This document shows, piece by piece, positions 1 through 14,800 of a stretch of DNA of 64,000 nt; positions within the stretch are counted from its first letter, which is position 1, and each line of letters opens with the position of its first letter. Source of the DNA: Ascidia mentula (taxonomy: Eukaryota > Chordata > Ascidiacea > Phlebobranchia > Ascidiidae); NCBI GenBank assembly GCA_947561715.1, contig OX387204.1, forward strand, positions 10,111,001-10,175,000, given 5' to 3'. A program made the translations under genes and the position numbers. A model generated the notes under the pieces. That model made no database searches and was not told the DNA's origin. It worked only from the letters and a program-made list of their open reading frames with translations.

Positions 1-128
1 TGGAGAAGTGCTGAAATCTCATAGTTACATACGTTGTGCAACCGAAAAAGCAATACTGGAGTATCAGCGTTATCCACTGTATAATAAAGCTTGTACTGAA
101 AAAAATTATTTTTTATCGAAAAGTCATA

Positions 129-2336
129 TTATGCAAAATGGACAAGTGCTGAAATCGCATAGTTACATACGTTGTGCAACCGCAAAAGCAATACTGGAGT
201 ATCAGCGTTTTCCACTGTATAATGAAGCTTGTACTGAAAAAAATTATTTTTTATCGAAAAGTCATATACTGCAAAATGGACAAGTGCTGAAATCGCATAG
301 TTACATACGTTGTGCAACCGCAAAAGCAATACTGGAGTACCAGCGTTTTCCACTGTATAATAAAGCTTGTACTGAAAAAAAATATTTTTTAACGAAAAGT
401 CATATACTGCATAATGGACAAGTGCTGAAATCGCATAGTTACATACGTTGTGTAACCGCAAAAGCAATACTGGAGTATCAGCGTTATCCACTGTATAATA
501 AAGCTTGTACTGAAAAAAATTATTTTTTATCGAAAAGTCATAGTATGCAAAATGGACAAGTGCTGGAATCGCATAGTTACATACGTTGTGCAACCGCAAA
601 AGCAATACTGGAGTACCAGCGTTTTCCAATGTTTAATAAAGCTTGTACTGAAAAAAATTCATTTTTTATTGAAAAGTCATATACTGCAATAGGAGAAATG
701 CTGAAATCGCATAGTTACATACGTTGTGCAACCGCAAAAGCAATACTGGAGTATCAGCGTTTTCCACTGTATAATAAAGCTTGTACTGCAAAAAAATATT
801 TTTCATCGAAAAGTCATATACTGCAAAATGGACAAGTGCTGAAATCGCATAGTTACATACGTTGTGCAACCGCAAAAGCAATACTGGAGTATCAGCGTTA
901 TCCACTGTATAATAAAGCTTGTACTGCAAAAAAATATTTTTCATCGAAAAGTCATATACTGCAAAATGGACAAGTGCTGAAATCGCATAGTTACATACGT
1001 TGTGCAACCGCAAAAGCAATACTGGAGTATCAGCGTTATCCACTGTATAATAAAGCTTGTACTGCAAAAACATATTTTTCATCGAAAAGTCATATACTGC
1101 AAAATGGACAAGTGCTGAAATCGCATAGTTACATACGTTGTGCAACCGCAAAAGCAATACTGGAGTACCAGCGTTTTCCACTGTATAATAAAGCTTGTAC
1201 TGAAAAAAATTATTTTTTATCGAAAAGTCATATTATGCAAAATGGACAAGTGCTGAAATCGCATAGTTACATACGTTGTGCAACCGCAAAAGCAATACTG
1301 GAGTATCAGCGTTTTCCACTGTATAATGAAGCTTGTACTGAAAAAAATTATTTTTTATCGAAAAGTCATATACTGCAAAATGGACAAGTGCTGAAATCGC
1401 ATAGTTACATACGTTGTGCAACCGCAAAAGCAATACTGGAGTACCAGCGTTTTCCACTGTATAATAAAGCTTGTACTGAAAAAAAATATTTTTTAACGAA
1501 AAGTCATATACTGCAAAATGGACAAGTGCTGAAATCGCATAGTTACATACGTTGTGTAACCGCAAAAGCAATACTGGAGTATCAGCGTTATCCACTGTAT
1601 AATAAAGCTTGTACTGAAAAAAATTATTTTTTATCGAAAAGTCATAGTATGCAAAATGGACAAGTGCTGGAATCGCATAGTTACATACGTTGTGCAACCG
1701 CAAAAGCAATACTGGAGTACCAGCGTTTTCCACTGTTTAATAAAGCTTGTACTGAAAAAAATTCATTTTTTATCGAAAAGTCATATACTGCAATAGGAGA
1801 AATGCTGAAATCGCATAGTTACATACGTTGTGCAACCGCAAAAGCAATACTGGAGTATCAGCGTTTTCCACTGTATAATAAAGCTTGTACTGCAAAAAAA
1901 TATTTTTCATCGAAAAGTCATATACTGCAAAATGGACAAGTGCTGAAATCGCATAGTTACATACGTTGTGCAACCGCAAAAGCAATACTGGAGTATCAGC
2001 GTTATCCACTGTATAATAAAGCTTGTACTGCAAAAAAATATTTTTCATCGAAAAGTCATATACTGCAAAATGGACAAGTGCTGAAATCGCATAGTTACAT
2101 ACGTTGTGCAACCGCAAAAGCAATACTGGAGTATCAGCGTTATCCACTGTATAATAAAGCTTGTACTGCAAAAACATATTTTTCATCGAAAAGTCATATA
2201 CTGCAAAATGGACAAGTGCTGAAATCGCATAGTTACATACGTTGTGCAACCGAAAAAGCAATACTGGAGTATCAGCGTTATCCACTGTATAATAAAGCTT
2301 GTACTGAAAAAAATTATTTTTTATCGAAAAGTCATA
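129..2336 (+). repeat. Two tandem copies of an 8-monomer higher-order unit (1104 bp)
   Basis: Positions 129-1232 and 1233-2336 repeat the same order of eight monomer types at an exact spacing of 1104 bp (8 x 138). In encoded terms the order is: NEACTEKN type; EKKYFLTKSHIL type; CVTAK...SMQ type; the LES...IEKSYTAIGEM type; three AKKYF/AKKYF/AKTYF types; then one EKNYF...IMQ type. The two copies differ by a few substitutions, for example CAT versus CAA before NG in the second monomer and ATG versus CTG near 610. The same run recurs, wholly or partly, from about 3855, 6754, 10950, 17932 and 19864, so it appears to be the older or donor arrangement for the later 12-monomer unit. Confidence 0.85.
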
Positions 2337-5300
2337 TTATGCAAAATGGACAAGTGCTGAAATCGCATAGTTACATACGTTGTGCAACCGCAAAAGCAAT
2401 ACTGGAGTATCAGCGTTTTCCACTGTATAATGAAGCTTGTACTGAAAAAAATTATTTTTTATCGAAAAGTCATATACTGCAAAATGGACAAGTGCTGAAA
2501 TCGCATAGTTACATACGTTGTGCAACCGCAAAAGCAATACTGGAGTACCAGCGTTTTCCACTGTATAATAAAGCTTGTACTGAAAAAAATTATTTTTTAT
2601 CGAAAAGTCATATACTGCAAAATGGAGAAGTGCTGAAATCTCATAGTTACATACGTTGTGCAACCGAAAAAGCAATACTGGAGTATCAGCGTTATCCACT
2701 GTATAATAAAGCTTGTACTGAAAAAAATTATTTTTTATCGAAAAGTCATATACTGCAAAATGGAGAAGTGCTGAAATCTCATAGTTACATACGTTGTGCA
2801 ACCGCAAAAGCAATACTGGAGTATCAGCGTTTTCCACTGTATAATGAAGCTTGTACTGAAAAAAATTATTTTTTATCGAAAAGTCATATACTGCAAAATG
2901 GACAAGTGCTGAAATCGCATAGTTACATACGTTGTGCAACCGCAAAAGCAATACTGGAGTACCAGCGTTTTCCACTGTATAATAAAGCTTGTACTGAAAA
3001 AAATTATTTTTTATCGAAAAGTCATATACTGCAAAATGGAGAAGTGCTGAAATCTCATAGTTACATACGTTGTGCAACCGAAAAAGCAATACTGGAGTAT
3101 CAGCGTTATCCACTGTATAATAAAGCTTGTACTGAAAAAAATTATTTTTTATCGAAAAGTCATATACTGCAAAATGGACAAGTGCTGAAATCGCATAGTT
3201 ACATACGTTGTGCAACCGCAAAAGCAATACTGGAGTATCAGCGTTATCCACTGTATAATAAAGCTTGTACTGCAAAAAAATATTTTTCATCGAAAAGTCA
3301 TATACTGCAAAATGGACAAGTGCTGAAATCGCATAGTTACATACGTTGTGCAACCGCAAAAGCAATACTGGAGTATCAGCGTTATCCACTGTATAATAAA
3401 GCTTTTACTGCAAAAACATATTTTTCATCGAAAAGTCATATACTGCAAAATGGACAAGTGCTGACATCGCATAGTTACATACGTTGTGCAACCGCAAAAG
3501 CAATACTGGAGTATCAGCGTTTTCCACTGTATAATAAAGCTTGTACTGAAAAAAATTATTTTTTATCGAAAAGTCATATACTGCAAAATGGACAAGTGCT
3601 GAAATCGCATAGTTACATACGTTGTGCAACCGCAAAAGCAATACTGGAGTACCAGCGTTTTCCACTGTATAATAAAGCTTGTACTGAAAAAAATTATTTT
3701 TTATCGAAAAGCCATATACTGCAAAATGGAGAAGTGCTGAAATCTCATAGTTACATACGTTGTGCAACCGAAAAAGCAATACTGGAGTATCAGCGTTATC
3801 CACTGTATAATAAAGCTTGTACTGAAAAAAATTATTTTTTATCGAAAAGTCATATTATGCAAAATGGACAAGTGCTGAAATCGCATAGTTACATACGTTG
3901 TGCAACCGCAAAAGCAATACTGGAGTATCAGCGTTTTCCACTGTATAATGAAGCTTGTACTGAAAAAAATTATTTTTTATCGAAAAGTCATATACTGCAA
4001 AATGGACAAGTGCTGAAATCGCATAGTTACATACGTTGTGCAACCGCAAAAGCAATACTGGAGTACCAGCGTTTTCCACTGTATAATAAAGCTTGTACTG
4101 AAAAAAAATATTTTTTAACGAAAAGTCATATACTGCATAATGGACAAGTGCTGAAATCGCATAGTTACATACGTTGTGTAACCGCAAAAGCAATACTGGA
4201 GTATCAGCGTTATCCACTGTATAATAAAGCTTGTACTGAAAAAAATTATTTTTTATCGAAAAGTCATAGTATGCAAAATGGACAAGTGCTGGAATCGCAT
4301 AGTTACATACGTTGTGCAACCGCAAAAGCAATACTGGAGTACCAGCGTTTTCCACTGTTTAATAAAGCTTGTACTGAAAAAAATTCATTTTTTATTGAAA
4401 AGTCATATACTGCAATAGGAGAAATGCTGAAATCGCATAGTTACATACGTTGTGCAACCGCAAAAGCAATACTGGAGTATCAGCGTTTTCCACTGTATAA
4501 TAAAGCTTGTACTGCAAAAAAATATTTTTCATCGAAAAGTCATATACTGCAAAATGGACAAGTGCTGAAATCGCATAGTTACATACGTTGTGCAACCGCA
4601 AAAGCAATACTGGAGTATCAGCGTTATCCACTGTATAATAAAGCTTGTACTGCAAAAAAATATTTTTCATCGAAAAGTCATATACTGCAAAATGGACAAG
4701 TGCTGAAATCGCATAGTTACATACGTTGTGCAACCGCAAAAGCAATACTGGAGTATCAGCGTTATCCACTGTATAATAAAGCTTGTACTGCAAAAACATA
4801 TTTTTCATCGAAAAGTCATATACTGCAAAATGGACAAGTGCTGAAATCGCATAGTTACATACGTTGTGCAACCGCAAAAGCAATACTGGAGTATCAGCGT
4901 TTTCCACTGTATAATAAAGCTTGTACTGAAAAAAATTATTTTTTATCGAAAAGTCATATACTGCAAAATGGACTAGTGCTGAAATCGCATAGTTACATAC
5001 GTTGTGCAACCGCAAAAGCAATACTGGAGTACCAGCGTTTTCCACTGTATAATAAAGCTTGTACTGAAAAAAATTATTTTTTATCGAAAAGCCATATACT
5101 GCAAAATGGAGAAGTGCTGAAATCTCATAGTTACATACGTTGTGCAACCGAAAAAGCAATACTGGAGTATCAGCGTTATCCACTGTATAATAAAGCTTGT
5201 ACTGCAAAAAATTATTTTTTATCGAAAAGTCATATTATGCAAAATGGACAAGTGCTGAAATCGCATAGTTACATACGTTGTGCAACCGCAAAAGCAATAC

Positions 5301-8300
5301 TGGAGTATCAGCGTTTTCCACTGTATAATGAAGCTTGTACTGAAAAAAATTATTTTTCATCGAAAAGTCATATACTGCAAAATGGACAAGTGCTGAAATC
5401 GCATAGTTACATACGTTGTGCAACCGCAAAAGCAATACTGGAGTATCAGCGTTTTCCACTGTATAATAAAGCTTGTACTGAAAAAAATTATTTTTTATCG
5501 AAAAGTCATATACTGCAAAATGGACTAGTGCTGAAATCGCATAGTTACATACGTTGTGCAACCGCAAAAGCAATACTGGAGTACCAGCGTTTTCCACTGT
5601 ATAATAAAGCTTGTACTGAAAAAAATTATTTTTTATCGAAAAGCCATATACTGCAAAATGGAGAAGTGCTGAAATCTCATAGTTACATACGTTGTGCAAC
5701 CGAAAAAGCAATACTGGAGTATCAGCGTTATCCACTGTATAATAAAGCTTGTACTGCAAAAAATTATTTTTTATCGAAAAGTCATATTATGCAAAATGGA
5801 CAAGTGCTGAAATCGCATAGTTACATACGTTGTGCAACCGCAAAAGCAATACTGGAGTATCAGCGTTTTCCACTGTATAATGAAGCTTGTACTGAAAAAA
5901 ATTATTTTTTATCGAAAAGTCATATACTGCAAAATGGACAAGTGCTGAAATCGCATAGTTACATACGTTGTGCAACCGCAAAAGCAATACTGGAGTACCA
6001 GCGTTTTCCACTGTATAATAAAGCTTGTACTGAAAAAAATTATTTTTTATCGAAAAGTCATATTATGCAAAATGGACAAGTGCTGAAATCGCATAGTTAC
6101 ATACGTTGTGCAACCGCAAAAGCAATACTGGAGTATCAGCGTTTTCCACTGTATAATGAAGCTTGTACTGCAAAAAAATATTTTTCATCGAAAAGTCATA
6201 TACTGCAAAATGGACAAGTGCTGAAATCGCATAGTTACATACGTTGTGCAACCGCAAAAGCAATACTGGAGTATCAGCGTTATCCACTGTATAATAAAGC
6301 TTGTACTGAAAAAAATTATTTTTTATCGAAAAGTCATAGTATGCAAAATGGACAAGTGCTGGAATCGCATAGTTACATACGTTGTGCAACCGCAAAAGCA
6401 ATACTAGAGTACCAGCGTTTTCCACTGTTTAATAAAGCTTGTACTGAAAAAAATTCATTTTTTTGTCGAAAAGTCATATACTGCAATAGGAGAAATGCTG
6501 AAATCGCATAGTTACATACGTTGTGCAACCGCAAAAGCAATACTGGAGTACCAGCGTTTTCCACTGTATAATAAAGCTTGTACTGAAAAAAATTATTTTT
6601 TATCGAAAAGCCATATACTGCAAAATGGAGAAGTGCTGAAATCTCATAGTTACATACGTTGTGCAACCGAAAAAGCAATACTGGAGTATCAGCGTTATCC
6701 ACTGTATAATAAAGCTTGTACTGAAAAAAATTATTTTTTATCGAAAAGTCATATTATGCAAAATGGACAAGTGCTGAAATCGCATAGTTACATACGTTGT
6801 GCAACCGCAAAAGCAATACTGGAGTATCAGCGTTTTCCACTGTATAATGAAGCTTGTACTGAAAAAAATTATTTTTTATCGAAAAGTCATATACTGCAAA
6901 ATGGACAAGTGCTGAAATCGCATAGTTACATACGTTGTGCAACCGCAAAAGCAATACTGGAGTACCAGCGTTTTCCACTGTATAATAAAGCTTGTACTGA
7001 AAAAAAATATTTTTTAACGAAAAGTCATATACTGCATAATGGACAAGTGCTGAAATCGCATAGTTACATACGTTGTGTAACCGCAAAAGCAATACTGGAG
7101 TATCAGCGTTATCCACTGTATAATAAAGCTTGTACTGAAAAAAATTATTTTTTATCGAAAAGTCATAGTATGCAAAATGGACAAGTGCTGGAATCGCATA
7201 GTTACATACGTTGTGCAACCGCAAAAGCAATACTGGAGTACCAGCGTTTTCCACTGTTTAATAAAGCTTGTACTGAAAAAAATTCATTTTTTATTGAAAA
7301 GTCATATACTGCAATAGGAGAAATGCTGAAATCGCATAGTTACATACGTTGTGCAACCGCAAAAGCAATACTGGAGTATCAGCGTTTTCCACTGTATAAT
7401 AAAGCTTGTACTGCAAAAAAATATTTTTCATCGAAAAGTCATATACTGCAAAATGGACAAGTGCTGAAATCGCATAGTTACATACGTTGTGCAACCGCAA
7501 AAGCAATACTGGAGTATCAGCGTTATCCACTGTATAATAAAGCTTGTACTGCAAAAAAATATTTTTCATCGAAAAGTCATATACTGCAAAATGGACAAGT
7601 GCTGAAATCGCATAGTTACATACGTTGTGCAACCGCAAAAGCAATACTGGAGTATCAGCGTTATCCACTGTATAATAAAGCTTGTACTGCAAAAACATAT
7701 TTTTCATCGAAAAGTCATATACTGCAAAATGGACAAGTGCTGAAATCGCATAGTTACATACGTTGTGCAACCGCAAAAGCAATACTGGAGTATCAGCGTT
7801 TTCCACTGTATAATAAAGCTTGTACTGAAAAAAATTATTTTTTATCGAAAAGTCATATACTGCAAAATGGACAAGTGCTGAAATCGCATAGTTACATACG
7901 TTGTGCAACCGCAAAAGCAATACTGGAGTACCAGCGTTTTCCACTGTATAATAAAGCTTGTACTGAAAAAAATTATTTTTTATCGAAAAGCCATATACTG
8001 CAAAATGGAGAAGTGCTGAAATCTCATAGTTACATACGTTGTGCAACCGAAAAAGCAATACTGGAGTATCAGCGTTATCCACTGTATAATAAAGCTTGTA
8101 CTGCAAAAAATTATTTTTTATCGAAAAGTCATATTATGCAAAATGGACAAGTGCTGAAATCGCATAGTTACATACGTTGTGCAACCGCAAAAGCAATACT
8201 GGAGTACCAGCGTTTTCCACTGTATAATAAAGCTTGTACTGAAAAAAATTATTTTTTATCGAAAAGTCATATACTGCAAAATGGAGAAGTGCTGAAATCT

Positions 8301-8808
8301 CATAGTTACATACGTTGTGCAACCGAAAAAGCAATACTGGAGTATCAGCGTTATCCACTGTATAATAAAGCTTGTACTGAAAAAAATTATTTTTTATCGA
8401 AAAGTCATATTATGCAAAATGGACAAGTGCTGAAATCGCATAGTTACATACGTTGTGCAACCGCAAAAGCAATACTGGAGTATCAGCGTTTTCCACTGTA
8501 TAATGAAGCTTGTACTGCAAAAAAATATTTTTCATCGAAAAGTCATATACTGCAAAATGGACAAGTGCTGAAATCGCATAGTTACATACGTTGTGCAACC
8601 GCAAAAGCAATACTGGAGTATCAGCGTTATCCACTGTATAATAAAGCTTGTACTGAAAAAAATTATTTTTTATCGAAAAGTCATAGTATGCAAAATGGAC
8701 AAGTGCTGGAATCGCATAGTTACATACGTTGTGCAACCGCAAAAGCAATACTGGAGTACCAGCGTTTTCCACTGTTTAATAAAGCTTGTACTGAAAAAAA
8801 TTCATTTT

Positions 8809-11800
8809 TTATCGAAAAGTCATATACTGCAATAGGAGAAATGCTGAAATCGCATAGTTACATACGTTGTGCAACCGCAAAAGCAATACTGGAGTACCAG
8901 CGTTTTCCACAGTATAATAAAGCTTGTACTGAAAAAAATTATTTTTTATCGAAAAGTCATATACTGCAAAATGGACAAGTGCTGAAATCGCATAGTTACA
9001 TACGTTGTGCAACCGCAAAAGCAATACTGGAGTATCAGCGTTATCCACTGTATAATAAAGCTTGTACTGCAAAAAAATATTTTTCATCGAAAAGTCATAT
9101 ACTGCAAAATGGACAAGTGCTGAAATCGCATAGTTACATACGTTGTGCAACCGCAAAAGCAATACTGGAGTATCAGCGTTATCCACTGTATAATAAAGCT
9201 TGTACTGCAAAAACATATTTTTCATCGAAAAGTCATATACTGCAAAATGGACAAGTGCTGAAATCGCATAGTTACATACGTTGTGCAACCGCAAAAGCAA
9301 TACTGGAGTATCAGCGTTTTCCACTGTATAATAAAGCTTGTACTGAAAAAAATTATTTTTTATCGAAAAGTCATATACTGCAAAATGGACAAGTGCTGAA
9401 ATCGCATAGTTACATACGTTGTGCAACCGCAAAAGCAATACTGGAGTACCAGCGTTTTCCACTGTATAATAAAGCTTGTACTGAAAAAAATTATTTTTTA
9501 TCGAAAAGCCATATACTGCAAAATGGAGAAGTGCTGAAATCTCATAGTTACATACGTTGTGCAACCGAAAAAGCAATACTGGAGTATCAGCGTTATCCAC
9601 TGTATAATAAAGCTTGTACTGCAAAAAATTATTTTTTATCGAAAAGTCATATTATGCAAAATGGACAAGTGCTGAAATCGCATAGTTACATACGTTGTGC
9701 AACCGCAAAAGCAATACTGGAGTATCAGCGTTTTCCACTGTATAATGAAGCTTGTACTGAAAAAAATTATTTTTTATCGAAAAGTCATATACTGCAAAAT
9801 GGACAAGTGCTGAAATCGCATAGTTACATACGTTGTGCAACCGCAAAAGCAATACTGGAGTACCAGCGTTTTCCACTGTATAATAAAGCTTGTACTGAAA
9901 AAAATTATTTTTTATCGAAAAGTCATATACTGCAAAATGGAGAAGTGCTGAAATCTCATAGTTACATACGTTGTGCAACCGAAAAAGCAATACTGGAGTA
10001 TCAGCGTTATCCACTGTATAATAAAGCTTGTACTGAAAAAAATTATTTTTTATCGAAAAGTCATATTATGCAAAATGGACAAGTGCTGAAATCGCATAGT
10101 TACATACGTTGTGCAACCGCAAAAGCAATACTGGAGTATCAGCGTTATCCACTGTATAATAAAGCTTGTACTGAAAAAAATTATTTTTTATCGAAAAGTC
10201 ATATTATGCAAAATGGACAAGTGCTGAAATCGCATAGTTACATACGTTGTGCAACCGCAAAAGCAATACTGGAGTATCAGCGTTTTCCACTGTATAATGA
10301 AGCTTGTACTGCAAAAAAATATTTTTCATCGAAAAGTCATATACTGCAAAATGGACAAGTGCTGAAATCGCATAGTTACATACGTTGTGCAACCGCAAAA
10401 GCAATACTGGAGTATCAGCGTTATCCACTGTATAATAAAGCTTGTACTGAAAAAAATTATTTTTTATCGAAAAGTCATAGTATGCAAAATGGACAAGTGC
10501 TGGAATCGCATAGTTACATACGTTGTGCAACCGCAAAAGCAATACTGGAGTACCAGCGTTTTCCACTGTTTAATAAAGCTTGTACTGAAAAAAATTCATT
10601 TTTTATCGAAAAGTCATATACTGCAATAGGAGAAATGCTGAAATCGCATAGTTACATACGTTGTGCAACCGCAAAAGCAATACTGGAGTACCAGCGTTTT
10701 CCACAGTATAATAAAGCTTGTACTGAAAAAAATTATTTTTTATCGAAAAGTCATATACTGCAAAATGGACAAGTGCTGAAATCGCATAGTTACATACGTT
10801 GTGCAACCGCAAAAGCAATACTGGAGTATCAGCGTTATCCACTGTATAATAAAGCTTGTACTGCAAAAAAATATTTTTCATCGAAAAGTCATATACTGCA
10901 AAATGGACAAGTGCTGAAATCGCATAGTTACATACGTTGTGCAACCGCAAAAGCAATACTGGAGTACCAGCGTTTTCCACTGTATAATAAAGCTTGTACT
11001 GAAAAAAAATATTTTTTAACGAAAAGTCATATACTGCATAATGGACAAGTGCTGAAATCGCATAGTTACATACGTTGTGTAACCGCAAAAGCAATACTGG
11101 AGTATCAGCGTTATCCACTGTATAATAAAGCTTGTACTGAAAAAAATTATTTTTTATCGAAAAGTCATAGTATGCAAAATGGACAAGTGCTGGAATCGCA
11201 TAGTTACATACGTTGTGCAACCGCAAAAGCAATACTGGAGTACCAGCGTTTTCCACTGTTTAATAAAGCTTGTACTGAAAAAAATTCATTTTTTATTGAA
11301 AAGTCATATACTGCAATAGGAGAAATGCTGAAATCGCATAGTTACATACGTTGTGCAACCGCAAAAGCAATACTGGAGTATCAGCGTTTTCCACTGTATA
11401 ATAAAGCTTGTACTGCAAAAAAATATTTTTCATCGAAAAGTCATATACTGCAAAATGGACAAGTGCTGAAATCGCATAGTTACATACGTTGTGCAACCGC
11501 AAAAGCAATACTGGAGTATCAGCGTTATCCACTGTATAATAAAGCTTGTACTGCAAAAAAATATTTTTCATCGAAAAGTCATATACTGCAAAATGGACAA
11601 GTGCTGAAATCGCATAGTTACATACGTTGTGCAACCGCAAAAGCAATACTGGAGTATCAGCGTTATCCACTGTATAATAAAGCTTGTACTGCAAAAACAT
11701 ATTTTTCATCGAAAAGTCATATACTGCAAAATGGACAAGTGCTGAAATCGCATAGTTACATACGTTGTGCAACCGCAAAAGCAATACTGGAGTATCAGCG

Positions 11801-14800
11801 TTTTCCACTGTATAATAAAGCTTGTACTGAAAAAAATTATTTTTTATCGAAAAGTCATATACTGCAAAATGGACAAGTGCTGAAATCGCATAGTTACATA
11901 CGTTGTGCAACCGCAAAAGCAATACTGGAGTACCAGCGTTTTCCACTGTATAATAAAGCTTGTACTGAAAAAAATTATTTTTTATCGAAAAGCCATATAC
12001 TGCAAAATGGAGAAGTGCTGAAATCTCATAGTTACATACGTTGTGCAACCGAAAAAGCAATACTGGAGTATCAGCGTTATCCACTGTATAATAAAGCTTG
12101 TACTGCAAAAAATTATTTTTTATCGAAAAGTCATATTATGCAAAATGGACAAGTGCTGAAATCGCATAGTTACATACGTTGTGCAACCGCAAAAGCAATA
12201 CTGGAGTATCAGCGTTTTCCACTGTATAATGAAGCTTGTACTGAAAAAAATTATTTTTTATCGAAAAGTCATATACTGCAAAATGGACAAGTGCTGAAAT
12301 CGCATAGTTACATACGTTGTGCAACCGCAAAAGCAATACTGGAGTACCAGCGTTTTCCACTGTATAATAAAGCTTGTACTGAAAAAAATTATTTTTTATC
12401 GAAAAGTCATATACTGCAAAATGGAGAAGTGCTGAAATCTCATAGTTACATACGTTGTGCAACCGAAAAAGCAATACTGGAGTATCAGCGTTATCCACTG
12501 TATAATAAAGCTTGTACTGCAAAAAATTATTTTTTATCGAAAAGTCATATTATGCAAAATGGACAAGTGCTGAAATCGCATAGTTACATACGTTGTGCAA
12601 CCGCAAAAGCAATACTGGAGTATCAGCGTTTTCCACTGTATAATGAAGCTTGTACTGCAAAAAAATATTTTTCATCGAAAAGTCATATACTGCAAAATGG
12701 ACAAGTGCTGAAATCGCATAGTTACATACGTTGTGCAACCGCAAAAGCAATACTGGAGTATCAGCGTTATCCACTGTATAATAAAGCTTGTACTGAAAAA
12801 AATTATTTTTTATCGAAAAGTCATAGTATGCAAAATGGACAAGTGCTGGAATCGCATAGTTACATACGTTGTGCAACCGCAAAAGCAATACTGGAGTACC
12901 AGCGTTTTCCACTGTTTAATAAAGCTTGTACTGAAAAAAATTCATTTTTTATCGAAAAGTCATATACTGCAATAGGAGAAATGCTGAAATCGCATAGTTA
13001 CATACGTTGTGCAACCGCAAAAGCAATACTGGAGTACCAGCGTTTTCCACAGTATAATAAAGCTTGTACTGAAAAAAATTATTTTTTATCGAAAAGTCAT
13101 ATACTGCAAAATGGACAAGTGCTGAAATCGCATAGTTACATACGTTGTGCAACCGCAAAAGCAATACTGGAGTATCAGCGTTATCCACTGTATAATAAAG
13201 CTTGTACTGCAAAAAAATATTTTTCATCGAAAAGTCATATACTGCAAAATGGACAAGTGCTGAAATCGCATAGTTACATACGTTGTGCAACCGCAAAAGC
13301 AATACTGGAGTATCAGCGTTATCCACTGTATAATAAAGCTTGTACTGCAAAAACATATTTTTCATCGAAAAGTCATATACTGCAAAATGGACAAGTGCTG
13401 AAATCGCATAGTTACATACGTTGTGCAACCGCAAAAGCAATACTGGAGTATCAGCGTTTTCCACTGTATAATAAAGCTTGTACTGAAAAAAATTATTTTT
13501 TATCGAAAAGTCATATACTGCAAAATGGACAAGTGCTGAAATCGCATAGTTACATACGTTGTGCAACCGCAAAAGCAATACTGGAGTACCAGCGTTTTCC
13601 ACTGTATAATAAAGCTTGTACTGAAAAAAATTATTTTTTATCGAAAAGCCATATACTGCAAAATGGAGAAGTGCTGAAATCTCATAGTTACATACGTTGT
13701 GCAACCGAAAAAGCAATACTGGAGTATCAGCGTTATCCACTGTATAATAAAGCTTGTACTGCAAAAAATTATTTTTTATCGAAAAGTCATATTATGCAAA
13801 ATGGACAAGTGCTGAAATCGCATAGTTACATACGTTGTGCAACCGCAAAAGCAATACTGGAGTATCAGCGTTTTCCACTGTATAATGAAGCTTGTACTGA
13901 AAAAAATTATTTTTTATCGAAAAGTCATATACTGCAAAATGGACAAGTGCTGAAATCGCATAGTTACATACGTTGTGCAACCGCAAAAGCAATACTGGAG
14001 TACCAGCGTTTTCCACTGTATAATAAAGCTTGTACTGAAAAAAATTATTTTTTATCGAAAAGTCATATACTGCAAAATGGAGAAGTGCTGAAATCTCATA
14101 GTTACATACGTTGTGCAACCGAAAAAGCAATACTGGAGTATCAGCGTTATCCACTGTATAATAAAGCTTGTACTGAAAAAAATTATTTTTTATCGAAAAG
14201 TCATATTATGCAAAATGGACAAGTGCTGAAATCGCATAGTTACATACGTTGTGCAACCGCAAAAGCAATACTGGAGTATCAGCGTTATCCACTGTATAAT
14301 AAAGCTTGTACTGAAAAAAATTATTTTTTATCGAAAAGTCATATTATGCAAAATGGACAAGTGCTGAAATCGCATAGTTACATACGTTGTGCAACCGCAA
14401 AAGCAATACTGGAGTATCAGCGTTTTCCACTGTATAATGAAGCTTGTACTGCAAAAAAATATTTTTCATCGAAAAGTCATATACTGCAAAATGGACAAGT
14501 GCTGAAATCGCATAGTTACATACGTTGTGCAACCGCAAAAGCAATACTGGAGTATCAGCGTTATCCACTGTATAATAAAGCTTGTACTGAAAAAAATTAT
14601 TTTTTATCGAAAAGTCATAGTATGCAAAATGGACAAGTGCTGGAATCGCATAGTTACATACGTTGTGCAACCGCAAAAGCAATACTGGAGTACCAGCGTT
14701 TTCCACTGTTTAATAAAGCTTGTACTGAAAAAAATTCATATTTTATCGAAAAGTCATATACTGCAATAGGAGAAATGCTGAAATCGCATAGTTACATACG

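Noticed and set aside
129..3389. Minus-strand genes encoding ADTPVLLLRLHNVCNYAIS repeats
   Set aside because: They are the reverse-strand reading of the same monomers, interrupted wherever a monomer has CATATTATGCAAAATGG. They show no independent evidence of coding.
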